60,000 bases of DNA, taken from positions 40,057,515 through 40,117,514 of the forward strand of contig CM055110.1 of assembly GCA_029204225.1 (NCBI GenBank). The letters run 5' to 3'. The stretch comes from Diphasiastrum complanatum (taxonomy: Eukaryota > Streptophyta > Lycopodiopsida > Lycopodiales > Lycopodiaceae). Each line of letters begins with the position of its first letter. Position 1 is the stretch's first letter. The notes under the pieces are model-generated. The model was not told where the DNA came from and did no database searches. It saw only the letters and a list, made by a program, of their open reading frames with translations. The translations under genes and the position numbers were made by a program. Of the stretch, positions 1 through 11,828 are shown piece after piece.

Positions 1-280
1 GTGTATTGCTAGCCAAGTTCATCTTGACACAAAAACCTTTAACAATATTATCTACAGATCTCTTTATAGAGATCAGATTTAGTGGTCACTGCAAAATAAG
101 ATAGAAATTCCATTAGCTGCAATTCTGAGAACTATTTCCATTGATAATGCCAATGATAAAGCATTAAACAGCAAGAAACAACATATCTTACTTGGTATAA
201 TAAGACACGGCCAGATATTTTGTTGCTGGTGTGAATCCACTAGTCAGACACTGTGACAATGTCACAATAACATATCGCGT
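1..280 (-). pseudogene. Ulp1-like protease gene fragment (novel family, copy D)
   Basis: Read on the minus strand, this stretch aligns over its whole length with plus-strand 21530-21790, where the same exon-intron-exon arrangement of a Ulp1/C48-like protease is found. The first exon part reads LTSGFTP and ends at a GTAAGA donor; the intron ends in TTTTGCAG; the second exon starts at the position of the catalytic DHW motif. Here the codons around DHW are damaged (a deletion of about 8 bases compared with copy A, giving a stop), so the piece cannot encode protease. Later residues FCVKMN are still readable. Similarity in exon and intron alike suggests a relatively recent family copy. The fragment continues off the left edge of the window. 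Confidence 0.6.
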
Positions 281-295
281 AGATTTCGACGTGGG

Positions 296-640
296 CATCC
301 GACGTGTGTTCAAAAATTTCATAATTCGTCGCAATCTGACACGTCGAAGTCCGACATCCTAGTAAAAAATCTGAAAATTAGAGTCCAACGATCGAGAAAT
401 ATGGACGGCAACCAATTTTTGAAAGACATGTCGGAATCCAACATGTCGTATTCTGACATGCAAACGTGGATATGACCTACCATAGTTTTTTTTTTTTTAA
501 AATACGTGTAATCCGACGTGGATGTCAGAATCCGATGTCCACGTCGGCAATCCATAAAGCATGTCCACGACAATTGGCACCTATTGTCCGGGCCTAACTA
601 GGCACAGACGTCGGATTTCGACGTGTTTGGAGGACGTCGG
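296..640. repeat. Cluster of GACGTC/CGACGTG-type short repeats
   Basis: Variants of CCGACGTG, CACGTCGGA and GACGTCGGAATC recur on both strands at irregular 30-60 base spacing (for example near 297, 341, 440, 507, 552, 607 and 632). Adjacent units often face each other, giving imperfect palindromes such as GACGTCGG followed by CGACGTG. The stretch is rich in CpG compared with the AT-rich surroundings. No protein reading is convincing. It could be a terminal or subterminal repeat array of a DNA transposon. Confidence 0.5.
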
Positions 641-650
641 AATCTGACGT

Positions 651-920
651 TTGTTTCAATCGTCGAATTCGTGCGATCTTGCAATTTTGGACCGACTCTA
701 TTCTTTATGCCAACGCCATTTTGGCGACAGATTATTTAGCAAATGGTCTGAACAACCTTCCGCCGATAAACGACAGATTATTGGTACTCTTCGTGATAAA
801 TTCCAACAAGAAGAGGAATTCGAGGAGAAGGAAATTCATAAGCATATGAGCTTATGGATTAGGTATCGTCATGATATGGCACGACGAGCTTATAGGGACG
901 GGCAATCCAAGCCCTCCTAG
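651..920 (+). CDS. Hypothetical 89-aa ORF, unrecognised
   Basis: I do not recognise this protein. It is charged, with a Glu-rich stretch in the middle (QQEEEFEEKE) and an Arg-rich C-terminus (RYRHDMARRAYRDG), with Trp and aromatic residues spaced as in a small helical domain. It sits between the GACGTC repeat cluster and the truncated end of copia El-1, so it is probably an exon or remnant of a transposon gene whose right part was lost at the junction near 974. No promoter, start context or partner supports independent expression. A chance ORF is possible, but the amino-acid composition looks protein-like. Confidence 0.22.
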   Translation: MFQSSNSCDLAILDRLYSLCQRHFGDRLFSKWSEQPSADKRQIIGTLRDKFQQEEEFEEKEIHKHMSLWIRYRHDMARRAYRDGQSKPS

Positions 921-973
921 TGTTCAAAAAATGATTGGAATCGTGTAAAAGCGGATGAACGAAAAGAAAGATA

Positions 974-3900
974 GTGTATGCACTAATAGACTTTCGATCC
1001 ATCTTGTCACTTGCAAAGTCCGAATCCGAGTAGCCAATAATGGATAGATCTTCACTTTTATAGAGTAGACCATAATCACAAGATGAAGATACATATCTTA
1101 AAATCCTCTTGGCCATCTTCCAATGATGGATCTTAGGATCTTGCATAAATTGACTCAATTTGTGCACACAAAAACTTAGATCAAGCCTAGTAACTGTAAG
1201 CCAAATCAAGGAGCCTACAAGACTCCTAAAAAGTAAGATGTCCTCAAAGGATCTTTCATCACCTTTATTAGGATCTTTTACAATTTGCTCCATTGGAATA
1301 TCTATGCTCTTAGAATTTTTCATATGGAATTTTTTCAACATAGAGTGAGCATATCTAGATTGGCATATAAAGACATGATTTTCATAAAAATCAATTTCTA
1401 GGCCTAGGATGTAATGCATCTCTCCTAGATCTTGCATTTTAAACTCAAATCCAAGTGCTAGCTTGGTTTCATCAACTAGCTTGATACAACTTCCACAAAG
1501 AATAATGTCATCAACATAAATTAGAAGAATGAGTAAATCCTAGTGAGATAAGAAAAGAGTTAAGTCTTGAATACCATGATCTTGGTGCTTGCTTGAGTCC
1601 ATAAAGACTTTTGAAGAGCAAGCACACTTTGGACTCATCCTTGAGGTTGTTCCATATAGATCTCCTCCTCAAGATAACCATTTAGAAAAACATTGGATAG
1701 ATCTAATTGGAACACCTTTCACTTGAAAAAACAAACAAGAGAAATAAGAATTCTTATTGTCACCATCTTTGCAATGGGTGCAAAGGTCTCCTCATAATCA
1801 AGACCATGGATTTGAGCAAATCCCTTGGCACATAATCTTGCTTTATGCTTGTTGATGGTGCCATCATGATTGAACTTGATCCGAAATACCCACTTGCAAC
1901 CAATCACATGCTTGCTGGATGGAGGATCCACAAGCTCCCAAGTATTGTTGGTGATCAATGCATCATACTCTTGCTTCATGGCATCATACCACTCCTTGGT
2001 ATTGAGTGCCTCTTGTACATTCTTTGGCTCTTCATGAGAGACATAAAAAACATAATTAGTGGAATCAAGATCCACTTGTTTGCCTTTGTCATCATATGAG
2101 AGCCTCTTAGGTTCGGATGTATCTCTCATGGATCTTCTTGGTGAGAAAATTCGAGGAGAGTCTTCTTCAAATCTCGACCCCATCACATCATGATTGTCTT
2201 CAAGATCAATAATTGATGATGCATTCATAGATTTCTTGATCTCGGCCTCTTCAAAAGATGAGTGTTGATCTTCATGAAAGACAACATCTCTACTTTCAAT
2301 AACTTGAGAAGTAGAGAGTATAAAGACTCTATAGGCCTTCCTGGTGGATGAGTATCCAACCATGATCCCTTTGCATGCACTAGGATCTTCCTTCTTCCTT
2401 GTTTCCAAGGGAATATGGACAAAACATAAGCATCCAAAAACTCTAAGGTGATCAACCTTAGGCTTCTTCAAAAATAAGATTTCATATGGTGACTTTCCTC
2501 CAAGAGCTATATGTGGGAGCCTATTGCAAAGATAATTTGCACAATTAATGGCTTCTCCCCAAAAATCTTTGGGAAAAGATGCCTCAATTCCCATAGATTT
2601 TGCACATTCACATAGAGATCTATTCTTTCTCTCGGCCACTCCATTTTGAGATGGAGAGTAGGCACAAGAAAACTCTCTTTTAATGCCTTCAAGCTCACAA
2701 AAATCTTGAAATTTATTGGAGATATATTCACCACCTCCATCACTTCTAAGAGCTTTAATTTTGAATGAGAATTGCTTCTCTACATAAGCTTTGAAAATAA
2801 GGAAATGATCAAACACCATAGATTTAGAAGCAAGAAGATATATCCAAGTGAATCTTGTGTAATCATCAATGAAAGTAACAAAACAAGTGGCTCCTCCCTT
2901 GCTTGTAGTTGATGAGAAATGCACATCCGAGTGGATTAACTCCAAAGGATGCTTGCTTTTGATAGAAGATCTTGTAAATGGCTTTTTGTGAGATTTAGCA
3001 ATAGCACAAGCCTCACAAGGCTTGATCTTCTTGGAGAGTGACTTTGGCAAGCCAATAGCTTTGGCTTCTTTGATCATAGAGAGCATGGATTTATAGTTGG
3101 GATGTCCCAACCTCCTATGCCATAATTCTTCCATAGAGAGCTTGTTCACAAGAGCAACATTACAAGCATTCACATACTCATTTGGATCTAGTTTATAGAT
3201 GCCACCAAATCTAGATCCTAATGCAAGTATCTCATCATTCTTCTTGATAGTGCAAGTATCAACATTGAATTTTACATCAAGGCCATTATCAACCAATTGG
3301 CCAACACTAATAAGATTCTTGGTAAGCTTAGGTACATAAAGAACTCTAGAGAGAGAAAGAACTTTACAGGATGCAAGCTTCAAGGGAATGTTCCCTATGC
3401 CTTCAATAGGACATTCAAAATCATTTGTAGTGTATATTGATTTCTTGACTCCATCATAAGGTGCAATAGAAGAGAAAGAGTCCTTGGAGCTACACATATG
3501 TGAAGAGGCTCCACTATCAATATACCATAGGCCGTCCTTCTTGAAAGGAGTAGATGAGAAACTAGAGACCATAAGAGATCCCTCTCCATCACTTGCAATA
3601 GTGTCTTCCTTCTCATTGGTAATATTGGCTTGCTTGAGTTGATTCTTATTTTTGAAGCAATTGGTGGCATAATGACCTTTCTTGCCACAATAAAAACACT
3701 TGATCTTTCTCTTCTTGAGCTTGGATGATGAAGCATTAGAGGAATCATCTTCCTCCTCATCTTTGACTTTCTCCTTGCTTGAGGATTGTTGATGTTGGTT
3801 CTTGCTCCTCCCTTTGTGCTTATCCTTGTCAAAGAGAGGTTTGCCATCATTATGAGTGAGAGAAAGCTTGTCCATCCTCAAGAGCTTGTACTCTTGTCTT

Positions 3901-4517
3901 GATTCTTCTGAAATTAGCACACTTTGGAGAGCCTCCAAACTTGGTAGCTCCTCCTTAATGGCATAGGATTGGACAAGGTTATCAAATTCACTTCTCAAGC
4001 CATTGAGACTGACTTGAACTAGCTCATTTTGATTGATGGAATCACCAATGCAAGCAAGCTCTCTATGAATATCTTTTACTCTCAAAACATAACTAGATGC
4101 ACTCGCATCACTCTTTTGGCTACTTTGAAAGATTTGATTCCTAAGAGTGAGAAGCCTAGAGGTATTCTTAGCCTCATAGATAGTCTTGAGACAATCCCAA
4201 GCTTCTTTGGCTGTTGTACAAGTACCTATCTCCCTCAATATCTCATTAGAGACATTCATCTTAATGTAGTGGAGAGCCATCCTAGCTCTCTTTTTGTATT
4301 TTTGAACCTCTTGAAGAACTTGTGGTTCTTCTTCAAGGCCAAGAACTATGTCCATCACGTCTTGAAGGATCAAGATGGACTCCATCCTCATTTTCCAAAT
4401 TGAATAATTTGAAGTGGTCAATCTTTCACTTGGTTCCAACAAGGATGAACCCATTGAAGACATTTGAAGTGAAGAAAACTCAAATGATGAACAATAAATG
4501 TTGTTACACACTCTCAA
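974..4517 (-). pseudogene. Copia gag-pol polyprotein of El-1, broken
   Basis: A 932-codon frame (4517-1719) encodes gag, a CCHC knuckle (CFYCGKKGHYATNC), the aspartic protease motif DSGASSHM, the integrase zinc region (HRRLGHPN, then CEACAIAKSH), and an integrase core with all three acidic residues in place (HSDVH, LRSDGGGEY, NGVAERKN). It ends shortly into RT (VTIRILISL). Between 1719 and 1437 RT is frameshifted and partly deleted, including the region of the YVDD active site. A second frame, 1437 down to about 974, holds the end of RT (MQDLGEMHYILGLE) and the start of RNase H (GYSDSDFASD) before the truncation. The likely gag start is MGSSLLEPSERL, about 22 codons into the frame, by comparison with El-3 and El-6. 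Not functional. Confidence 0.9.
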
Positions 4518-5220
4518 TAGGATCCAATAACTGAGTACTATCTCCTCCTATGAAAGATCTTGCAACTATTTGTGAATTGATTCTCACTAGCTACTCAAAT
4601 CTCTCTAAAACAAGATCTATTTCACATCAAATGATGGAGTATAGGCAAAGTTAGGATCAATCACTCTTAGCATGTGTGAAGTACTCTAAGAAACCAAATT
4701 TGACTCAAATACAATGATATTGCATGAAACAAAATGGCTAAGATCTCAAAACAGTGCCTAGATCACATATAGATGAGATTGGCAAGCATACAACTGTGAT
4801 TTTGGATCAACCAAGCAATCTCTTGACCAAACCAAATGTGTCCACCCAGGTCTAGGTGCCCTACCTAACCCTCTTCAAAACCTTATAGCTTTTGATTGGC
4901 ACAACCAAATGGAATGAAACTGATTGCATCAGAAACTAGACAATAATAGCTTCAAAACAAGCTATCAACCAAGATAAATGGATCAAACATGAGAGAGAAC
5001 TTCCAAACTGAAATTGGATATTCCTCACACATGTCTAAGCACCTGATTCCGTACAGCACCAAGTCAGACCCAATCAATGGCCCTTTGATCTCTTTTGATC
5101 CAAGATTGAACAAGATAGCTAGGAAAATGGGCCTTGACAACTTCTAGTTCAAGATTGACGAAATTTTTTTCACTTAGATGGATCAAAATCCATGGTAACC
5201 TTAGGTAGGCTCTGAAACCA

Positions 5221-5880
5221 TGTTGAATTTCACACGTGTGGACTGTCCACTACATGTACTTGTGATCTTCTAAGGTGTGTAGATGCACCAAGATCAAGAC
5301 TAGATTGAGATTCAAGATCAATCTTAGATCCTATGGCAAAAACACACTACTACATGCATTCAATCACTTCCAACTCTCACTCACACGTGTGGGAAGTATT
5401 CAAAAAATAATCTAAGTAAAAACAAGCTGCTCTCCTTGGGTAGAGAGAAAAAAAACATCATGAGCTCTCGGGTAGAGAGAGAAAGCTAGAAATCCAATAA
5501 CTCACAAAATCCATGAAATCACCAAATCAATTAGATTCAAAATGAGGAGTACAATGATACTAGTAGATCCACGAGCTACCACTATGCTTAAGTATGATTG
5601 GACCATATTTTGTCACCTCTTGATCCTATTGGATCATTGATCCATGCACCTCTTAATTTTATTGGACTATATTCAAGCACACCTCAATTTTCTATTGGAC
5701 CTCACAAGGTTTCACCTCTAAATCCTATTGGACCTCTTGGAATTCAACAAACAAAAGCTTTACACTTGTCTACACTCTAATTGGCACGTGTTTAGCCTCT
5801 TACTCTATTTTGGCTCAATAATGCCATTACAAGTGGAAATGCATAATTTGCCATCTATGCCAAATTTATTCCTATCAACA
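5221..5880 (-). repeat. 5' LTR of El-1, 660 bp
   Basis: The LTR runs TGTTGA...TCAACA, a perfect 6-bp terminal inverted repeat, and abuts the primer site at 5209-5220. The same 660-bp LTR is at 10281-10936 plus 15498-15501 in El-2, roughly 95% identical by eye. It contains the palindrome CACACGTGTG at 5231 and 5392 and a duplicated motif CTCGGGTAGAGAGA-like near 5438 and 5468. Confidence 0.92.
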
Positions 5881-5948
5881 TCCTACACCTAGATGCTTGA
5901 TGTAAAAAACATAAGACCCTTATATCTAACATAGATAATTTTTTTTAA
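5881..5948. repeat. 68-bp flank shared with 15502-15570
   Basis: Immediately outside the El-1 LTR, this stretch (TCCTACACCTAGATGC...) is nearly identical to the sequence immediately outside the El-2 LTR at 15502-15570. Sequences then diverge. Independent insertions would not share flanking DNA, so El-1 and El-2 probably derive from one insertion by segmental duplication, or the LTR-flanking DNA was copied by recombination. Confidence 0.75.
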
Positions 5949-6085
5949 TTCGTCACTGAATCGATCCCTACAGCGGAGTCTAAATGTCTTTTCAATATGC
6001 CAGTATATTATATAAATGACGATGTATATTTTACTACAACTGATTTATATCAGTTTTTTGACTATCGTGAAGATGACGTGCTATG

Positions 6086-6505
6086 TTAAGAGGATATCCA
6101 AATTAACTCACCTTCTAAAAAGTGAATTTTATTCATATAAAGTTGTTTTCCATGGTTCCGCAATCTTTCACAATATCCTAGTAATCCACTATGCCCATTG
6201 CATATCCATATAAATAAATGAGTTATTGAGGAGAATGTGGGATGTGTCAATGTGCTTGGATCTTGTGGATATAATGTTCCATCTATCCACAAATCCAAGT
6301 TTTTCTTTTCTTTTGTCCTATAACGAGAATGATCTTCATTAGATATTTGAATTCCTTTGCCTCCTCTTCTCTGCAAAGTTGCCAAATCAATAGGGATATC
6401 CACATGTAGATGATACAATGTCATCATCAGAAAAAATAATAGAGTAATTAGTTGCATCAAAGTACTATGACCAGATTCTATGAAGCAAAACAAAAAACTC
6501 ATCAT
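6086..6505 (-). pseudogene. Transposase N-terminal exon fragment (novel family, copy C)
   Basis: The minus-strand frame matches the N-terminal exon of the transposase-like gene at 43887-44463: YHLHVDIP against FHLHIVLP, then DLWIDGTLYPQDPS against DLWIDGSLYPLDPS, then GLLGYCERLRNHG against GLLGYCERLTTYG. The match is at protein level, so the copies are well diverged. Only this first exon region is present, and the frame ends at 6086. The first 60 or so residues include a hydrophobic stretch that may be non-coding read-through; the real start is probably MTLYHLHVD. Confidence 0.65.
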
Positions 6506-6539
6506 TGATTATATTATCTACTCTATACAATCAATCCAA

Positions 6540-6800
6540 TCTCCATGCTTGTATGTTTGATTCAAATTTGGGAATGCCGCTCATTTTTTCATTCCAATAG
6601 ATAGTTGGCGCTCATATTTCCAATCCAATGTAAAGATGACATTCATAATTGGAGATGGCACCCATATTTTCATTCTCGTAGAAGGAATGCATATGTGAAC
6701 ATTTTGCTATTTTTTTTATTCAAATTTTGGGATGGTGGTCATATTCTACATCCAGTGAAAATATTGCCCTTTTCGTTACCAATGGAGGGAATACTTTTGA
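6540..6800. repeat. Degenerate short repeats with GCTCATATTTTCATTCC core
   Basis: Imperfect units of about 45-90 bases containing GGCGCTCATATTTCCAATCC-like sequence recur from about 6550 to 6770 (near 6560, 6610, 6655 and 6735). No coding potential was recognised. Confidence 0.4.
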
Positions 6801-8967
6801 ATTTATTCAAGTTATACTGCGAACTGTTTACAGTTCTTAACTATGACTATAGACACTATGGTTAGATCATTGGGAGTTGGGGAGGCCTCGGGAGTGGTGG
6901 GGGCAAGCAAATAAACAATATTGTTTTTTTATTTTGAGATTTTTCTATATCCTACATGGCATTCCTTAAAGCCTCTTTTTGATATTGAGAACTCTTCTAA
7001 TGAAAACATTGATATGAATTCTTACTCAAATAATAGATCAAGAACTAATTGTCACACTTAAGAATCATCACAATTCCGAATAATATTTTGGCAATAATTA
7101 AGTATCTATTTATGATTTGTCAATCATAAATATTTAGATTTGTATGATTCTTCAATCATAATTTTTTGGAATCCAAAATTATACTTAATCATTTATAGGA
7201 TACTGTAGTATATGCCCAACATAACTCAGGAAAAGTTAAAATCATTCCAAAATATTTCCACCAAGAAAATACTGGACTTAGAAATATTCTTTAAATAGGA
7301 TTCTTTAACTGAAGTGCAAGATTCAAGTTCTATAAACCACTAGTAATTAAAGATTGAATGCATACCAAAATGACAATCATCTTCAACTACAAAAAAACTT
7401 TAGATTCTTGTCTAGAATTAAATCTAGATACCCAAAGTTCTGTAGAATATCAATTCAGTTTTTATTCTTGGATTCATTATGATTCGTTATCCATTTGAGG
7501 TCTCAAGGATACAACCACTAATGAGCTGAGTCTATCCCTTAACTAAGGAATCCTCTATCCCAAGAATATTGTATATCCAATGCACATAATTTTAACTAAT
7601 GAACCCAAATGATTCACTAATCATGCGTCTTACAAGCAATATAATTCAAAAACCATCAGTTTTGGTGAATCCTCTTCACATTGATTGTTTTCCCAATTAA
7701 CTTCATCGTGGAGTAATTAACTACTCAAGTTAATTGTCAATGATTCAGAAATCTCAAATATCTAGGTGAAGAATTCAATTATATAAGTATGACGCCACAT
7801 TTAGATCCTTAGCCAAATCATTTATCAGTTAATTCATAAATCTTCTTTACAAAGATTTGTTAACTCTACAAGTATCTGTCAAAACAATACTTAATCATAT
7901 GCTTATGTTCGCCGACTAGGTTAAGTGCACCAAATAACCCTAGTAACCAGGAATGCTCATATAATCCAGTACATAAACACATTTTTATTTGGTAGATTCC
8001 TCCAGATCCACATATGTTACTCACATATCTCACTGAGATCTTGTAACTCAGCTACAAAATAATTTCTATTTCTCATGAGTAAATAACATATTCGAGAAAT
8101 CTCTGAGACGAATAACATTCACTCTTAGCATTTTTTCCATCCAACTTACCTCTAATTACATATTTTCTTCCACTCAATCAACCTCTCTCTGATCCAAGTA
8201 CTCAACTAAAATTAGGTTGATCCAATACAGAACTCTCAGACTTAAATTCTGATGAAACTTACTTATATTCCAATCAAAATGGAATTAGTAACCTTTGACC
8301 TTTCATTGTATTACTTATAGATAATAATTCAAATATCAAACCGGTTCTAGTGCCAGATTGTCCACACAATCCCTAGAGAATTTCTCTTATTCAAAAAGTT
8401 CCAATTAGGCATCTTACTCTGAATCTTTCCAAAATTCCTTTTAGATAAAATCCCATTTCTATATCCTAGCTGGTTCTCTTCCAAAAACTATGCAACCCAC
8501 AGATTCCCAAATAGAAATTTATTCCACCACCACTTCTCCTTTTAAAGAACTTATCAATTTCAATAAAAGTTAACTGAAAAGATGACATATGAAAATATGC
8601 AAATCTAAGAAAAGTCAGTAATAAGTGCTTCCACTAAAGGATTCACTTCATTACAAACAGGACTTCTCCTCCAAATATTTTCAATTTGAATGATAGAAGC
8701 TACTATTCCATCGAAATCCATTTATGCAATAGAGATATTCTAGATTTAAGATATTGAAACATTTTAACCTTAGAATCTATCAGAATTCCAAGTCTATTCA
8801 ACAAGTAGTAATTTATATGACATAACAGTCTTTCAGAAGAATAACTTCACGCCAGAAAGAATCATATAAATCATTCTGATATCTTATATCCGAGAAATTA
8901 CTAAGAAGTAAAGGATTAATTAAGAAAGCGAGAAATAGATTTGAGGGCCTCCGATTTTGTAAATAAT
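6801..8967. other. AT-rich non-coding stretch, nothing recognised
   Basis: No ORF of note, no LTR termini, no tRNA-like primer site and no clear tandem repeat. It may be an old non-autonomous element or plain intergenic DNA. The right border is the truncation point of El-2 in gag. Confidence 0.5.
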
Positions 8968-9577
8968 TAGATATTAGCACACTTTGGAGAGCCTCCAAAC
9001 TTGGTAGCTCCTCCTTAATGGCATAGGATTGGACAAGGTTATCAAATTCACTTCTCAAGCCATTGAGAATGACTTGAACTAGCTCATCTTGATTGATGGA
9101 ATCACCAATACAAGCAAGTTCTCTATGAATATCTTTTACTCTCAAAACATAACTAGATGCACTCTCATCACTCTTTTGGCTACTTTGAAAGATTTGATTC
9201 CTAAGAGTGAGAAGCCTAGATGTATTCTTAGCCTCATAGATAGCCTTGAGACAATCCCAAGCTTCTTTGGTTGTTGTACAAGTACCTATCTCCCTCAATA
9301 TCTCATTAGAGACATTCATCTTAATGTAGTGGAGAACCATCCTAGCTCTCTTTTTGTATTTTTGAACCTCTTGAAGAACTTGTGGTTATTCTTCAAGGCC
9401 AAGAACTATGTCCATCACGTCTTGAAGGATCAAGATGGACTCCATCCTCATTTTCCAAATTGAATAGTTTGAAGTGGTCAATCTTTCACTTGGTTCCAAC
9501 AAGGATGAACCCATTGAAGACATTTGAAGTGAAGAAAACTCAAATGATGAACAATAAATGTTGCTACACACTCTCAA
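8968..9577 (-). pseudogene. Copia gag N-terminal fragment of El-2
   Basis: The minus-strand reading starts MRVCSNIYCSSF...MGSSLLEPSERL, as in El-1. A GAA-to-TAA change gives a stop after VLGLEE. The frame then continues as MVLHYIKMNVSNEILREIG down to PSLEALQSVLIS, where copia homology ends near 8968. Without the zinc knuckle and pol this is a dead 5' gag remnant. Comparison with El-1 shows scattered single-base differences and no selection-like pattern that can be judged by eye. Confidence 0.85.
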
Positions 9578-10280
9578 TAGGATCCAATAATAGAGTACTA
9601 TCTCCTCCTATGAAATATCTTGCAACTATTTGTGAATTGATTCTTACTAGCTACACAAATCTCTCTAACACAAGATCTATTTCACATCAAATGATGGAGT
9701 ATAGGCAAAGTTAGGATCAAACACTCTTAGCACGTGTGAAGTACTCTAAGAAACCAAATTTGACTCAAATACAATGATATTGCATGAAACAAAATGGCTA
9801 AGATCTCAAAATAGTGCCTAGATCACATATAGATGAGATTGGCAAGCATAAAACTGTGATTTTGGATCAACCAAGCAATCTCTTGACCAAACCAAATGTG
9901 TCCACCCAGGTCTAGGTGCCCTACCTAACCCTCTTCAAATCCTTATAACTTTTGATTGGCTCAACCAAATGGAATGAAACTGATTGCATCAGAAACTAGA
10001 CAAAAATAGCTTTAAAACGAGCTATCAAGCAAGATAAATTGATCAAACATGAGAGGACACTTCCAAACTGAAATTGGATGTTCCTCATAGGTGTCTGAGC
10101 ACCTGATTTTGTATAGTACCAGGTCAGACCCAATCAATGTCCTTTTGATCTCTTTTGATTCATGATTGAACAAGATAGCTAGGAAAATGGGCCTTGACAA
10201 CTTCTAGCTCAAGATTGATGAAATTTTTTTCACTTAGATGGATCAAAATGCATGGTAACCTTAGGTAGGCTCTGATACCA

Positions 10281-10936
10281 TGTTGAATTTCACACGTGTG
10301 GACTATCCACTACATGTACTTGTGATCTCCTAAGGTGTGTAGATGCACCAAGATCAAGACTAGATTGAGATTCAAAATCTATCTTTGAATCTATGGCAAA
10401 AACACACTACTACATGCATTCAATCACTTCCAAATCTCACTCACACGTGTGGGAAGTATTCAAAAAATAATCTAAGTAAAAACAAGCTGCTCTCCTCGGG
10501 TAGAGAGAAAAAAAACATCATGAGCTCTCGGGTAGAGAGAGAAAGCTAGAAATCCAATAACTCACAAAATCCATGAAATCACCAAATCAATTAGATCCAA
10601 AATGAGGAGTACAATGATACTAGTAGATCCACGAGCTACCACTATCCTTAACTATGATTGGACCATATTTTGTCACCTCTTGATCCTATTGGATCATTGA
10701 TTCATGCACCTCTTAACTCTATTGGACTATATTCAAGCACACCTCAATTTCCTATTGGACCTCACAAGGTTCCACCTCTAAATCCTATTGGAGCTCTTGG
10801 AATTCATTAAACAAAAGCTTTACACTTGTCTACACTCTAATTGGCATGTGTTTAGCCTCTTACTCTATTTTGGCTCAATAGTGGCATTACAAGTGGAAAT
10901 GCATAATTTGCCATCTATGCCAAATTTATTCCTATC
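10281..10936 (-). repeat. 5' LTR of El-2 (first 656 of 660 bp)
   Basis: Begins TGTTGAATTTC and runs to CCTATC, where El-3 begins. The missing AACA end is found after El-3 at 15498. CACACGTGTG palindromes lie at 10291 and 10442, at the same places as in the El-1 LTR. Confidence 0.92.
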
Positions 10937-11638
10937 TGTGAAAGTACTGTACTTTAGGACCATAAATGGATCTACAAAAGATCCACAAGAGTGATTGGAT
11001 GCTTGCTTAACAATCTATCAAAAAAACTAGACACAAAAAAATTGATCTAGATTGGCAATTTGACAAACAACAAGCATTAACAATCAAAAGCATTGATAAA
11101 CATTGAAATCCGAGCCCACACGTGTGTACTACAGGCTGTAGTACGGCCTTCAACCTAAGAAACAAGTAGAAATTGATTTGGTTTCATTTGGATCACAAAA
11201 ACTCAATGTACATAGTGAACTAGCTTGAGATTGCCAATGAGCTCCAAAAATTTTCTATCTTCTCACTATGGAGAGAGGGAATACATAGCAAATTCGACTT
11301 CCTTCTTGAAGTTAGGTGGATTTCCAGCATGTAATAAGGAAGTTAACTCACTCTCCTTGACCTAAAATGAAACCCTAGTCTATTTCCTAGAATTATGCTT
11401 GGTAGGTAGTTAGTTGGTCAAATTTTCACCTTAAACTTAGGTGTAGGTCCTATAAAGTAGGGATGACCACCAAATAGACATGACCAACTCTCTTGACTTA
11501 ACCTAACCTACATTAGGATGGGTTTTCCATGTGGCATCATGGCCTCACATGTGTGGGACCCACTTGTGTACACAATTTACACTATTCTACATGGTTTTTG
11601 ATCAAGCTAGATTTGCCAATTTTTGGCAATTCTTCACA
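10937..11638 (-). repeat. 3' LTR of El-3, 702 bp
   Basis: Starts TGTGAAAGTACTG and ends CAATTCTTCACA. It follows the polypurine tract at 11639-11653 (minus strand). It carries the CACACGTGTG palindrome at 11117 and differs from the other LTR at about 8 sites. Confidence 0.95.
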
Positions 11639-11828
11639 CTCCTCCTCAAATTTAGCTTGATCTATTTACAACTCTCTTGATAGATCAATGAAAGCTTTTA
11701 GAAGTGTCTAAAAAATTCAGCTACAAAGAAGGAACTTTTGAGACTCCAATAGAGAATGATGTCCATGAAGGACTTTCACCACCTCTTAGAGGATCCCTTA
11801 CAAGATGTTCCATAAATGTGTCTATAAA

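Larger units (their letters stand above)
974..5880 (-). mobile_element. Truncated Ty1/copia element El-1
   Basis: Minus-strand copia retrotransposon. It retains the 5' LTR (5221-5880), a primer site just inside it (5209-5220, TGGTTTCAGAGC on the minus strand, one change from the usual plant TGGTATCAGAGC), a leader, gag, protease, integrase and broken RT/RNase H. The 3' end is lost: homology stops near 974 in RNase H, so the 3' LTR and polypurine tract are absent. It is a sister copy of El-2 (8968-15501); the two share LTR, leader, gag and about 70 bases outside the LTR. Confidence 0.9.

Noticed and set aside
1-280. Inverted repeat with 21530-21800, first read as terminal inverted repeats of a 21.8-kb transposon
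   Set aside because: Both segments match internal exon-intron-exon sequence of the Ulp1-like gene, including splice sites, so they are two copies of a gene, not element ends.
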